From: Ruminiclostridium sp.
Lineage (GTDB): Bacteria; Bacillota; Clostridia; DSM-8532
Reading direction: 5' to 3'
NCBI GenBank assembly: GCA_003535195.1
Contig: DOHN01000135.1
Location: 24,166-29,968, forward strand
DNA length: 5,803 bases
Shown here: positions 1 through 5,150 of the stretch, in pieces
How positions within the stretch are numbered: the first letter of the stretch is position 1
Layout: every line of letters begins with the position of its first letter
The notes under the pieces: model-generated
What the model was told of the DNA's origin: nothing
Database searches by the model: none
Seen by the model: only the letters and a program-made list of their open reading frames with translations
Program-made: the position numbers and the translations under genes

Positions 1-855
1 GGAAGCCTGGAAGATTTCACTCTGAAAGGAACCGTGATTGTTGAGCCGGGCTGGACCAAATATGATGATTATACGGCAAAGGACAAAGTCTTGCCTGCCC
101 TTGAAATAGGTGACGAGGTGGCAATCAACTTTCAGCCCAAAGAAAAAGAAACAAATCCGCCGAAGCATTATACCATTGAGAGCCTGAATAATTATCTTAA
201 AAATCCTTTTAAAGACGAGAAAGCGGCTGCTTCCGAAAAAGAAGACGAGGATGACACCGAGGATTACAAGGCGATTTTTGAGGGTCTGGAGCTTGGCACT
301 GAGGCGACAAGAACGGGAATTATCGACAATGCCATAAGGAGCAAATATATCGAGCTGAAAAAGGATGTTTACCATATTCTGCCCGGCGGTGAATATTTGA
401 TCGAATCCCTGATTCAAATGGATATTTCAATGGATAAGTATAAGACAAGCGCTTTAGGTCAGGCACTGAAAAAAGTTTTTCACAACGAAATGACCGTGGA
501 GAAAAGCGTTGAACTGGCCAAAAAAGAAATTGCCGAAGTATTTAGAGAAACGCCTCAAAACCCGGAGACCGATACATATAACGGGTTCTATGGAGACGAG
601 GTTGGAGCTTGCCCTCTTTGCAGCGGAAAAGTTGTGAAAGGCAGGTATGGCTACGGCTGTATGAATTACAAAGAGGGCTGCAAATTCCGTATAAACGGTG
701 TGATTTGCAAAAGAGTAATTTCACTTTCTAATGCAAAAATGCTCCTTGCATCAGGGAAAACAGCCAAAATACAGGGCTTTACTTCTAAAACCGGAAAGCC
801 GTTTGATGCGGCGCTTAAATTAGAAGCCGGAAAAGTAATTTTTGATTTTTCTTAA
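1..855 (+). CDS. topB: DNA topoisomerase III, C-terminal part (5' end outside window)
   Basis: This is the C-terminal 284 residues of a type IA topoisomerase, which cuts and passes single DNA strands to resolve recombination and replication intermediates. The frame is open from base 1, so the real start lies upstream; the GTG at 34 is an internal valine codon. Visible in order are the end of the core, with PPKHYT...SLNNYL and NPF at about codons 53-70; an acidic linker (SEKEDEDDTED, about codons 78-88); the family motif GTEATRTGIID (codons 99-109); and a YHILPGGEYLI strand-turn segment. The catalytic tyrosine must lie upstream. A C-terminal zinc ribbon follows, with C204-x2-C207, C220 and C227, and then a short basic domain containing SGKTAKIQGFTSKTGKPF, a repeat type common at the ends of these enzymes. 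The family assignment is firm. TopB rather than TopA is favoured by the GTEATR form of the motif and the single zinc ribbon, but the catalytic part cannot be seen. No strong terminator follows immediately; the hairpin at 1007-1033 is the nearest. Confidence 0.9.
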   Translation, partial: GSLEDFTLKGTVIVEPGWTKYDDYTAKDKVLPALEIGDEVAINFQPKEKETNPPKHYTIESLNNYLKNPFKDEKAAASEKEDEDDTEDYKAIFEGLELGTEATRTGIIDNAIRSKYIELKKDVYHILPGGEYLIESLIQMDISMDKYKTSALGQALKKVFHNEMTVEKSVELAKKEIAEVFRETPQNPETDTYNGFYGDEVGACPLCSGKVVKGRYGYGCMNYKEGCKFRINGVICKRVISLSNAKMLLASGKTAKIQGFTSKTGKPFDAALKLEAGKVIFDFS

Positions 856-1006
856 AAAATTAATTCAAAAAAACGATGCATTTCATTGCGGATAAATTAA
901 CAAAGTGTTCACATATTTTAAATATCCTATTAATATTTGTGATCTATTATAAAAGCATAGAAATTCTTTTTTTCTTCCTCTTAATATATATAAATATCTC
1001 TTTCGA

Positions 1007-1033
1007 GCCTCGGGAAAACCAGAGGCCTTTTTT
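1007..1033 (+). terminator. Factor-independent terminator-like hairpin between topB and the phosphatase gene
   Basis: GCCTC (1007-1011) pairs with GAGGC (1022-1026). Inside it GG can pair with CC (1019-1020), leaving a GAAAA loop and one bulged A. The stem is followed by C and then six T residues (1028-1033). The layout fits a terminator on the plus strand. It is 150 bases after the topB stop and only about 20 bases before the promoter of the next gene. It could end topB transcription, or a transcript from a weak upstream promoter (TTCACA at 908-913, 17 bases, TAATAT at 931-936). Confidence 0.65.
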
Positions 1034-1048
1034 GATTTGATGGTTTTC

Positions 1049-1057
1049 TGCTATAAT
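1049..1057 (+). promoter_or_regulatory. Extended -10 promoter for the phosphatase gene
   Basis: The sequence TGCTATAAT is a consensus extended -10 element (TGn followed by TATAAT at 1052-1057). No good -35 box is present at 17 bases; TTGATT at 1032-1037 is only 14 bases away, which is typical of extended -10 promoters that do not need a -35. Transcription would begin near 1064, giving a leader of under 30 bases before the TTG at 1091. Confidence 0.6.
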
Positions 1058-1090
1058 AATACCCATTAATAAAGTAAGGCGGAGATTGAC

Positions 1091-1546
1091 TTGATACGAA
1101 TACTGTTTGTTTGCCACGGAAATATTTGCCGATCTCCAATGGCGGAATTTGTATTTCGGGATATGGTTCAAAAGAGAGGTTTAGAAGATTCTTTTTTAAT
1201 AGCCTCAGCAGCTACAAGCAGAGAAGAGCAGGGAAACCCGGTCCATTACGGCACGAGAAACAAGCTTAGAGAATGCGGAATTTTGACGGAAGGAAAATAT
1301 TCAACACCGCTAAAAAAGCGGGACTATGACAAATACGATTATCTCATTGGCATGGATCAATGGAATATCACGAATATAAAACGCATTATAGGAGGGGACC
1401 CTGAGAAAAAGGTGCGGAAGCTTTTGGACTTTACCGAAGACAGCAGGGATATTGCCGACCCCTGGTATACAGGAGACTTTGACAAGACCTATAAAGATGT
1501 TTATAGCGGCTGTCAGGCCCTGCTGGACTTCATTTTGGAGCAGTAG
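1091..1546 (+). CDS. Low-molecular-weight protein tyrosine phosphatase
   Basis: A 151-residue cytoplasmic phosphatase of the LMW-PTP family, close to the usual length of about 150. The N-terminal P-loop is CHGNICRS, with nucleophile C8 and phosphate-binding R14 (CX5R). The general-acid loop is DPWY at 123-126, with D123 as the expected proton donor. In the related arginine phosphatase YwlE the loop carries Thr five residues from the first Cys (CTGNTCRS), and that Thr is known to set arginine specificity. Here the position is Ile12, as in classical tyrosine phosphatases, so phosphotyrosine is the more likely substrate (inference). The start is TTG at 1091, supported by the purine-rich AAGGCGGAGA (1076-1085) just upstream and by the family N-terminus beginning directly at IRILFVCHGN; no ATG or GTG offers a better fit. 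The gene appears to be transcribed alone and converges on the AraC gene 41 bases later. In bacteria these enzymes often counteract tyrosine kinases in capsule or polysaccharide control, but nothing nearby supports that role here. Confidence 0.93.
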   Translation: MIRILFVCHGNICRSPMAEFVFRDMVQKRGLEDSFLIASAATSREEQGNPVHYGTRNKLRECGILTEGKYSTPLKKRDYDKYDYLIGMDQWNITNIKRIIGGDPEKKVRKLLDFTEDSRDIADPWYTGDFDKTYKDVYSGCQALLDFILEQ

Positions 1547-1587
1547 ATCTACACTTTTTTAAAACCGGAGAACAAAAGACGGAAAGA

Positions 1588-2502
1588 TTAACATGCGGTC
1601 TCAGTGGAAATCTCCGCCGGCTTTGTATCCGGCAGGGGCCTGTCCGGTTTTTCCCTGGTTTCCAGCCTTTTGCGGTATTCTGCCGGGCTGCAGCCCATCT
1701 GTTTTATAAAGATCTTGTAAAAATAGCTGTAATTATTAAAACCACTCTGTTCGGCGACTTTGTTTATATTCGTTGAACGCATTAAAAGGCATGCAGCCAT
1801 TTCAATCCGCTTTTCCTGTATATAGCTGCTGATGGTTTTGTTGGTGGTCTGTTTGAAAAGACGGCATATATAGCTTTTGCTGTAATGGACTTCCTTTACC
1901 AGCATCGGTAATGAAATTTTTTCGGTCAGATGCTCGTTGATATAATTGATGATTTGGGTGACAACCGTCAGGTTATGGGATACGGTATCATCGCAGTGGA
2001 TTCCCGAAAAGAAATCGCTGTAGGCATAGGCCAGGAGCAAATGAATGATGGCCTTATCCAGGATGTCATGCCCGTTTTTCAGGTGAACGGTCCGGTACTC
2101 ATTCATCAGATTCCGGTACTTGGCAAAGGCTTCTTTCCCCAGCGAATAAACCGGCGTAAAGTTTTCACTTTTCTGAAAAATATCCAAAAGATTCGATTTT
2201 GATGTTCCATAGGCTATCAAAAGCTCCGGATTGATGTGAGCGACAAAGCATTCATCCTGCCTCTCATCGTCCGGTATCATCATATGGGGCGTAAACATAT
2301 TTACAATGACGATATCCCCGCGGCTGACAGGATATTCCCTGCCGTCTATCACAAATAGCCCTGTACGGCCGAGGTATACGAAAAATTCATAAAAGTCATG
2401 ATAATGCAGGCAGCGGGCCGGTTCGTTCTCACGATTATGGAGGTCGCAGCTGCAATCACCGGAAAAAACACTCGCCTTCGAGAGAAATTTACCACTATCC
2501 AT
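1588..2502 (-). CDS. AraC-family transcriptional regulator with N-terminal cupin sensor domain
   Basis: A 304-residue DNA-binding regulator. The N-terminal part (about 30-90) is a cupin-type ligand pocket with the typical start HYHDFYEFF (H33, H35, E39), then a GRTGLFVIDG strand, RGDIVIVN and a TPHM turn. A helical linker (about 120-170) follows. The C-terminal AraC domain (about 182-280) has two helix-turn-helix units: the first near LPMLVKEVHYSKSYICRLF (199-217), the second near INKVAEQSGFNNYSYFYKIF (246-265). It then ends in the signature GCSPAEYRKRL. A tail of about 24 residues rich in P, T, E and K extends beyond the usual end. The ATG at 2502 is preceded by AAAAAGGTG about six bases away, and the N-terminus fits the family, so this start is preferred. 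The gene is divergent from the aldolase-dehydrogenase operon, which makes it the likely activator or sensor for that operon (inference). The ligand is unknown; a sugar or sugar acid is plausible from the neighbours. Confidence 0.93.
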   Translation of the reverse strand: MDSGKFLSKASVFSGDCSCDLHNRENEPARCLHYHDFYEFFVYLGRTGLFVIDGREYPVSRGDIVIVNMFTPHMMIPDDERQDECFVAHINPELLIAYGTSKSNLLDIFQKSENFTPVYSLGKEAFAKYRNLMNEYRTVHLKNGHDILDKAIIHLLLAYAYSDFFSGIHCDDTVSHNLTVVTQIINYINEHLTEKISLPMLVKEVHYSKSYICRLFKQTTNKTISSYIQEKRIEMAACLLMRSTNINKVAEQSGFNNYSYFYKIFIKQMGCSPAEYRKRLETREKPDRPLPDTKPAEISTETAC

Positions 2503-2642
2503 CGTCGCACCTTTTTCAGATTGAAACCGGCTTTAAGCCGATATGAAAGCTGCCAGTCTGTCTTCAACACTGCGCAAAGCCTGTCAATCACTGTATTTCC
2601 TTAATATTTTCAATATGCAATGTGTACAAAATATGAAATATA

Positions 2643-2670
2643 GTAACCAATAACGTTAATCGAAAGTTAC
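2643..2670. promoter_or_regulatory. Nested inverted repeat, candidate operator between the divergent genes
   Basis: GTAAC (2643-2647) and GTTAC (2666-2670) form an inverted repeat around an 8-base perfect palindrome TAACGTTA (2651-2658). The two centres are only two bases apart. The element lies immediately upstream of the plus-strand aldolase promoter region and just downstream of the predicted start of the minus-strand transcript. This is where an AraC-type or other regulator would be expected to bind. The match is seen directly; the function is inferred, and AT-rich DNA produces short palindromes by chance. Confidence 0.35.
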
Positions 2671-2689
2671 AACTCAATGATTTATACTG

Positions 2690-2718
2690 ATTATAGCATA
2701 TGCTTTGCATTACATCAA
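2690..2718 (-). promoter_or_regulatory. Candidate promoter for the AraC-type regulator
   Basis: Read on the minus strand, TTGATG (2718 to 2713) and a perfect TATAAT (2695 to 2690) are separated by exactly 17 bases. Transcription would start near 2683 and leave a leader of about 180 bases before the ATG at 2502. The elements lie next to weak plus-strand boxes for the aldolase operon (TTACAA 2667-2672 and TTATAG 2691-2696, 18 bases apart), so the two polymerases would compete for the same DNA. Confidence 0.5.
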
Positions 2719-2724
2719 TTTAGT

Positions 2725-2730
2725 AGGAGG
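2725..2730 (+). promoter_or_regulatory. Ribosome binding site that fixes the aldolase start
   Basis: A perfect AGGAGG lies nine bases upstream of the ATG at 2740. An in-frame ATG at 2677 would add 21 residues, but it has no ribosome binding site and lies inside the promoter region, so it is rejected as the start. Confidence 0.85.
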
Positions 2731-2739
2731 TTTATCACT

Positions 2740-3537
2740 ATGAGTACACCTAAAAACAAATTACGCTCGCTGCTTGTTGCAAACAAGCCTTCTGTGGCCA
2801 CTCGGATCTGGAGCACCTGGCCGACAGCAGTGGAGTCGATGGCAGTCACGGGGAATTTCGATTATTTTGAATTTTTAGCAGAGTATTCCCCCTTTACACA
2901 GCCGGATCTTGAGAATTTGGTGCGGGCCGCTGAGCTCCATGGTATAGGTTCTATGATTAAAGTGGACTTTCAGAATGGCCACTACATGGCGCAGCGCGCA
3001 GTATCCATGGGTTTCCAGGGCGTTCTCTTCTGTGACCACAAGACTGCTGACGAGGTTCGGGAAAGTATATGGGCCCTCAGTCCGGACAGCCTCCAGGACA
3101 AAGGCCGTTTCGGATACCCCAACTCGCGCTGGATCGGATATACACCTCACGGCGCTCAGATGGATTACGCCGCCATGGTGCGCAATATGGTCAAAGCCTT
3201 CATGGTTGAAAAGAAGGAGACTGTTGATAATTTCGAAGAAATCTGTTCAGTCCCCGGCGTGGATATGGTTCAGTTCGGACCTTCTGATTTCTCCCTTAGT
3301 AATGGCTGGAACATGAGCGAGCACCAGCAGGAACTTCAGAAAGTCGAAGAATACGTCATCAAAACGGCTCTTGCCCATGGGATCGCCCCGCGCTGCGAAT
3401 GCGACACCATTGATAAGATGAAGTATTATATGGATCTCGGTGTTAAACATTTTTGTATAGGCGATGAATTCAGAATTTTAAATGCATACTGGCGCGGTAC
3501 CTGCGGAGAAGCTCGTAAAATTGCTGATAAGCTGTGA
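2740..3537 (+). CDS. HpcH/HpaI-family aldolase-like protein (divergent active site)
   Basis: A 265-residue cytoplasmic protein of the HpcH/HpaI (class II, metal-dependent, pyruvate-type) aldolase fold, close to the 262 residues usual for HpaI. Family features are GNFDYFEFLAEYSPF (38-52), the strand ending MGFQGVLFCDH (90-100), the glycine-rich YPNSRWIGY segment (126-134), VEKKETVDNFEEI (156-168) and GVDMVQFGPSDFSLS (173-187). E157 and D183 match the two metal ligands of HpaI, so metal binding looks intact. By hand alignment, however, the HpaI catalytic Asp-x-x-His pair (D42/H45) falls on L47 and Y49, and the substrate-binding Arg (R70) on K74. Loss of these residues argues against ordinary HpaI aldol cleavage and suggests a different substrate or reaction. 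The gene is first in an operon with the dehydrogenase. A role in cleaving or forming a hydroxy-keto acid linked to that dehydrogenase is an inference. Sure of the fold, unsure of the reaction. Confidence 0.85.
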   Translation: MSTPKNKLRSLLVANKPSVATRIWSTWPTAVESMAVTGNFDYFEFLAEYSPFTQPDLENLVRAAELHGIGSMIKVDFQNGHYMAQRAVSMGFQGVLFCDHKTADEVRESIWALSPDSLQDKGRFGYPNSRWIGYTPHGAQMDYAAMVRNMVKAFMVEKKETVDNFEEICSVPGVDMVQFGPSDFSLSNGWNMSEHQQELQKVEEYVIKTALAHGIAPRCECDTIDKMKYYMDLGVKHFCIGDEFRILNAYWRGTCGEARKIADKL

Positions 3538-3552
3538 TTGGGGGAATTACTG

Positions 3553-4527
3553 ATGACAAAACAACGTATTATTGTTTCTAAAAAGGTGCCTCATGAATGT
3601 CTCGCTCCCTATGAAGCGGATTTTGACTTCACCCTGCCTGAGGATGGAGACCGCTTGAGTTATGAGTATATTCTTGAGCGAATCGCTGAATTTGACGGCT
3701 TTTTCGCTATTGATGCCAAGGTGGACAAGCGGGTGCTTGATGCGGCGAAAAAACTCAAGGCAGTTGCCAATTTCGGAGTGGGTTATGATAGAATCGACTG
3801 GAAATATGCCACAGAGCTTGGCATACCTGTCCTGAATACCCCAACGACCGTTACCGAGGCCACCGCGGAATTTACCATCGCACTGATTATGGCCGTCATG
3901 CGCGGTATTCCCCGCTATAACAACCAAGTTCGCCAGAACATCTGGGATGCGCCGCTCTTTTCTGACGTCAATACAATGGTTGGCGTTAGCACCCTCGGTA
4001 TCATAGGCTTGGGCCGTATAGGGAAGTCCGTCTGCCGTAAGGCTCAGGGGCTTGGCATGAAGGTGGTCTACTACGACAAATTCCGTGCTTCCGAGGAAAT
4101 CGAAAAGGAATACAATGTGGTATATAAGCCCTTCGACGAAATACTTGCCCAAAGCGACTGCATTGCAGTGCACGTGCCTTATTTGCCCGAAAACAACCAT
4201 ATGTTCAATGCAGAAACCTTTGCCAAAATGAAACCTTCGGCATATTTTGTAAATACGGCGCGAGGCAAGCTGATGGATGAAGCCGCACTTTGCAGGGCTT
4301 TAAAAAATGGTGTTATAAAAGGCGCGGCACTTGATGTTTTCGAACAGGAGCCAAAAGTATACGAGGAACTGCTGTCCCTGGACAATGTCGTCCTGACGCC
4401 CCATGTCGCGAGCCTGACCATGCACTCCAGAATGGCCATGTGCGATGAGGCGCTGTCGGGACTAACCAGTGTGTTGAAAGGACGCATTCCCCGTAACGTC
4501 GTAAATCCGACTGTTTTCGGCAAATAA
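3553..4527 (+). CDS. D-isomer-specific 2-hydroxyacid dehydrogenase (phosphoglycerate dehydrogenase / glyoxylate reductase type)
   Basis: A 324-residue NAD-dependent dehydrogenase that interconverts a D-2-hydroxyacid and its 2-keto acid. The substrate-binding lobe is formed by about residues 1-100 together with the C-terminal end; it carries NFGVGYDRID (73-82). The Rossmann domain has GLGRIG (152-157) and D175 at the end of the second strand, which favours NAD over NADP. The catalytic set is R237 (in NTARG), E266 (in DVFEQEP) and H284 (in LTPHVAS), with the spacing normal for the family. There is no C-terminal ACT or other regulatory domain, so it is a short form rather than a feedback-regulated serine-pathway enzyme. 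The start at 3553 is chosen because GGGGGA (3540-3545) lies seven bases upstream; the in-frame TTG at 3538 overlaps that site. It follows the aldolase stop by 15 bases and is surely co-transcribed with it. The substrate cannot be told from sequence; hydroxypyruvate, glyoxylate or 3-phosphoglycerate are all possible. Confidence 0.9.
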   Translation: MTKQRIIVSKKVPHECLAPYEADFDFTLPEDGDRLSYEYILERIAEFDGFFAIDAKVDKRVLDAAKKLKAVANFGVGYDRIDWKYATELGIPVLNTPTTVTEATAEFTIALIMAVMRGIPRYNNQVRQNIWDAPLFSDVNTMVGVSTLGIIGLGRIGKSVCRKAQGLGMKVVYYDKFRASEEIEKEYNVVYKPFDEILAQSDCIAVHVPYLPENNHMFNAETFAKMKPSAYFVNTARGKLMDEAALCRALKNGVIKGAALDVFEQEPKVYEELLSLDNVVLTPHVASLTMHSRMAMCDEALSGLTSVLKGRIPRNVVNPTVFGK

Positions 4528-4593
4528 TAATGGCTATATTTTACAATTTATAACTTTATTAGAATATTAAAAAAAATAAAAAGGTATGACGTA

Positions 4594-4622
4594 TTGTAAT
4601 TTCTTTTTAATTATTGTATAAT
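4594..4622 (+). promoter_or_regulatory. Strong vegetative promoter upstream of the transketolase fragment and gntR
   Basis: TTGTAA (4594-4599) and a perfect TATAAT (4617-4622) are separated by exactly 17 bases, the best promoter in the window. The -10 box is overlapped by an inverted repeat ATTAT-TGT-ATAAT (4610-4622), which could serve as an operator for the downstream GntR protein (inference). Transcription would begin near 4629. Confidence 0.7.
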
Positions 4623-4637
4623 CTCATCATAACATCC

Positions 4638-4829
4638 GACTATTTAAAGTAAGTTGAAACAGACATAATATGTGACTATTTCAGCAACAACTGGTGCGGA
4701 CATAAGGTTTTACTACATGTCATACAACTTAGGCTATCCTATATTTCTTTCATAGTATTTGGCTATTTTAAGCGGCAACTGACGCAGGCACCTAAAGTAT
4801 CGCGTACACTCATACAACTAATGATGCGG
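4638..4829 (+). repeat. Degenerate direct repeats in the leader
   Basis: The motif GACTATTT followed 24-25 bases later by GACATAA occurs at 4638 and again at 4674. A third, weaker copy starts at 4761 (GGCTATTT, then GGCACCTAA). The second and third copies extend over a longer stretch: both contain a CAACTG-like core and reach an identical CATACAACT at 4721-4729 and 4811-4819, giving a period of 87-90 bases. TGCGGA also recurs (4695-4700 and 4825-4830). The copies are too diverged for a recent duplication. Within the first two are small palindromes: ACATA-A-TATGT (4663-4673) and GACAT-N13-ATGTC (4699-4721). Confidence 0.5.
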
Positions 4830-4861
4830 AAACGTAGAGTTCAATAAAGGAGGCAGAATTT

Positions 4862-5122
4862 ATGGCTTATACAGCTAGCGACCTGCAAAAATTCAGAAAA
4901 AGGGCTGTCGGCATCTGGGCGGGCATTCGTGAAATGATTTCTGCGGGTAAGGTAGGCCATTTACAAGAAAGCTGCTTTGCGGTGGATATTACGTCAGCGT
5001 TTTGTCTCAAGCTCAGGAAAGAATTCGACGATTCTAAATATCCACAGTCTGACAGGTGTATTTTTAGTGAGGGGCACGCGGCGCTAGCTACGCCTGCTTT
5101 ACTGCAAAATGAAAACTTGTAG
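4862..5122 (+). pseudogene. Transketolase N-terminal fragment, truncated
   Basis: This 86-codon frame resembles only the first third of a transketolase N-terminal subunit (normally about 270-290 residues; the whole enzyme is about 650). FRKRAVGIWAGIREMI (11-26) matches the first helix. GKVGHLQES with H33 matches the conserved GH loop of the thiamine-diphosphate site. FAVDITSAFC (39-48) matches the AADILTALY helix, and DRCIFSEGHAALA (64-76) matches the DRFVLSKGHA motif. The downstream GDG...N cofactor-binding motif is absent, so it cannot be an active enzyme. The TAG at 5120 ends the frame. Reading past it gives about 18 more residues (KAGIGKKRMHG...), plausibly of the same origin, before a TAA at 5177. 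Expression signals are nonetheless excellent: a consensus promoter and AAAGGAGG eight bases before the ATG. I read it as a decayed gene left by a deletion whose right edge abuts gntR. A small functional protein or leader reading frame is the alternative. Confidence 0.7.
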
Positions 5123-5125
5123 AAA

Positions 5126-5137
5126 GCCGGAATCGGC
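5126..5137. other. Small GC hairpin just upstream of the gntR ribosome binding site
   Basis: GCCG (5126-5129) and CGGC (5134-5137) form a four-base GC stem with a GAAT loop, followed by a run of A residues and the AAAAGGA site of gntR. It is too short for a terminator on either strand. It could affect ribosome access to gntR. Confidence 0.3.
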
Positions 5138-5150
5138 AAAAAAAGGATGC

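Larger units (their letters stand above)
4528..4861 (+). other. Gene-free AT-rich region: promoter plus long repeat-bearing leader
   Basis: This 334-base stretch contains no credible gene. Its first 66 bases after the dehydrogenase stop are very AT-rich, and I see no convincing terminator stem in them. A strong promoter follows at 4594-4622. After it comes a leader of about 230 bases with degenerate direct repeats and small inverted repeats, ending in the ribosome binding site AAAGGAGG (4846-4853), eight bases before the ATG at 4862. A stop-free stretch at 4653-4847 has no usable start codon and no recognisable protein. Confidence 0.7.

Noticed and set aside
1547..1587. Possible bidirectional terminator between the convergent phosphatase and AraC genes
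   Set aside because: Only a three-base stem (CCG at 1565-1567 with CGG at 1580-1582) could be found, although a T run and A run are nearby. The evidence is too weak to annotate.
2349..2604. Overlapping small open frames on both strands near the AraC start
   Set aside because: They are shadows of the AraC gene and its leader, with no family features and no ribosome binding sites.
2677..2739. Upstream in-frame ATG extending the aldolase by 21 residues
   Set aside because: There is no ribosome binding site before 2677 and the extension does not resemble the family N-terminus, while a perfect AGGAGG precedes the ATG at 2740.
3547..4200. A 217-codon minus-strand open frame opposite the dehydrogenase gene
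   Set aside because: It is the antisense shadow of a clearly conserved dehydrogenase; its translation shows no domain and it has no convincing ribosome binding site.
4638..4829. CRISPR array
   Set aside because: The repeats are few, degenerate and unevenly spaced, and no cas genes are present.
4653..4847. Stop-free frame of about 64 codons through the repeat region
   Set aside because: It has no ATG, GTG or TTG near its beginning, no ribosome binding site and no recognisable protein. It is probably a chance result of repeats with a period close to a multiple of three.
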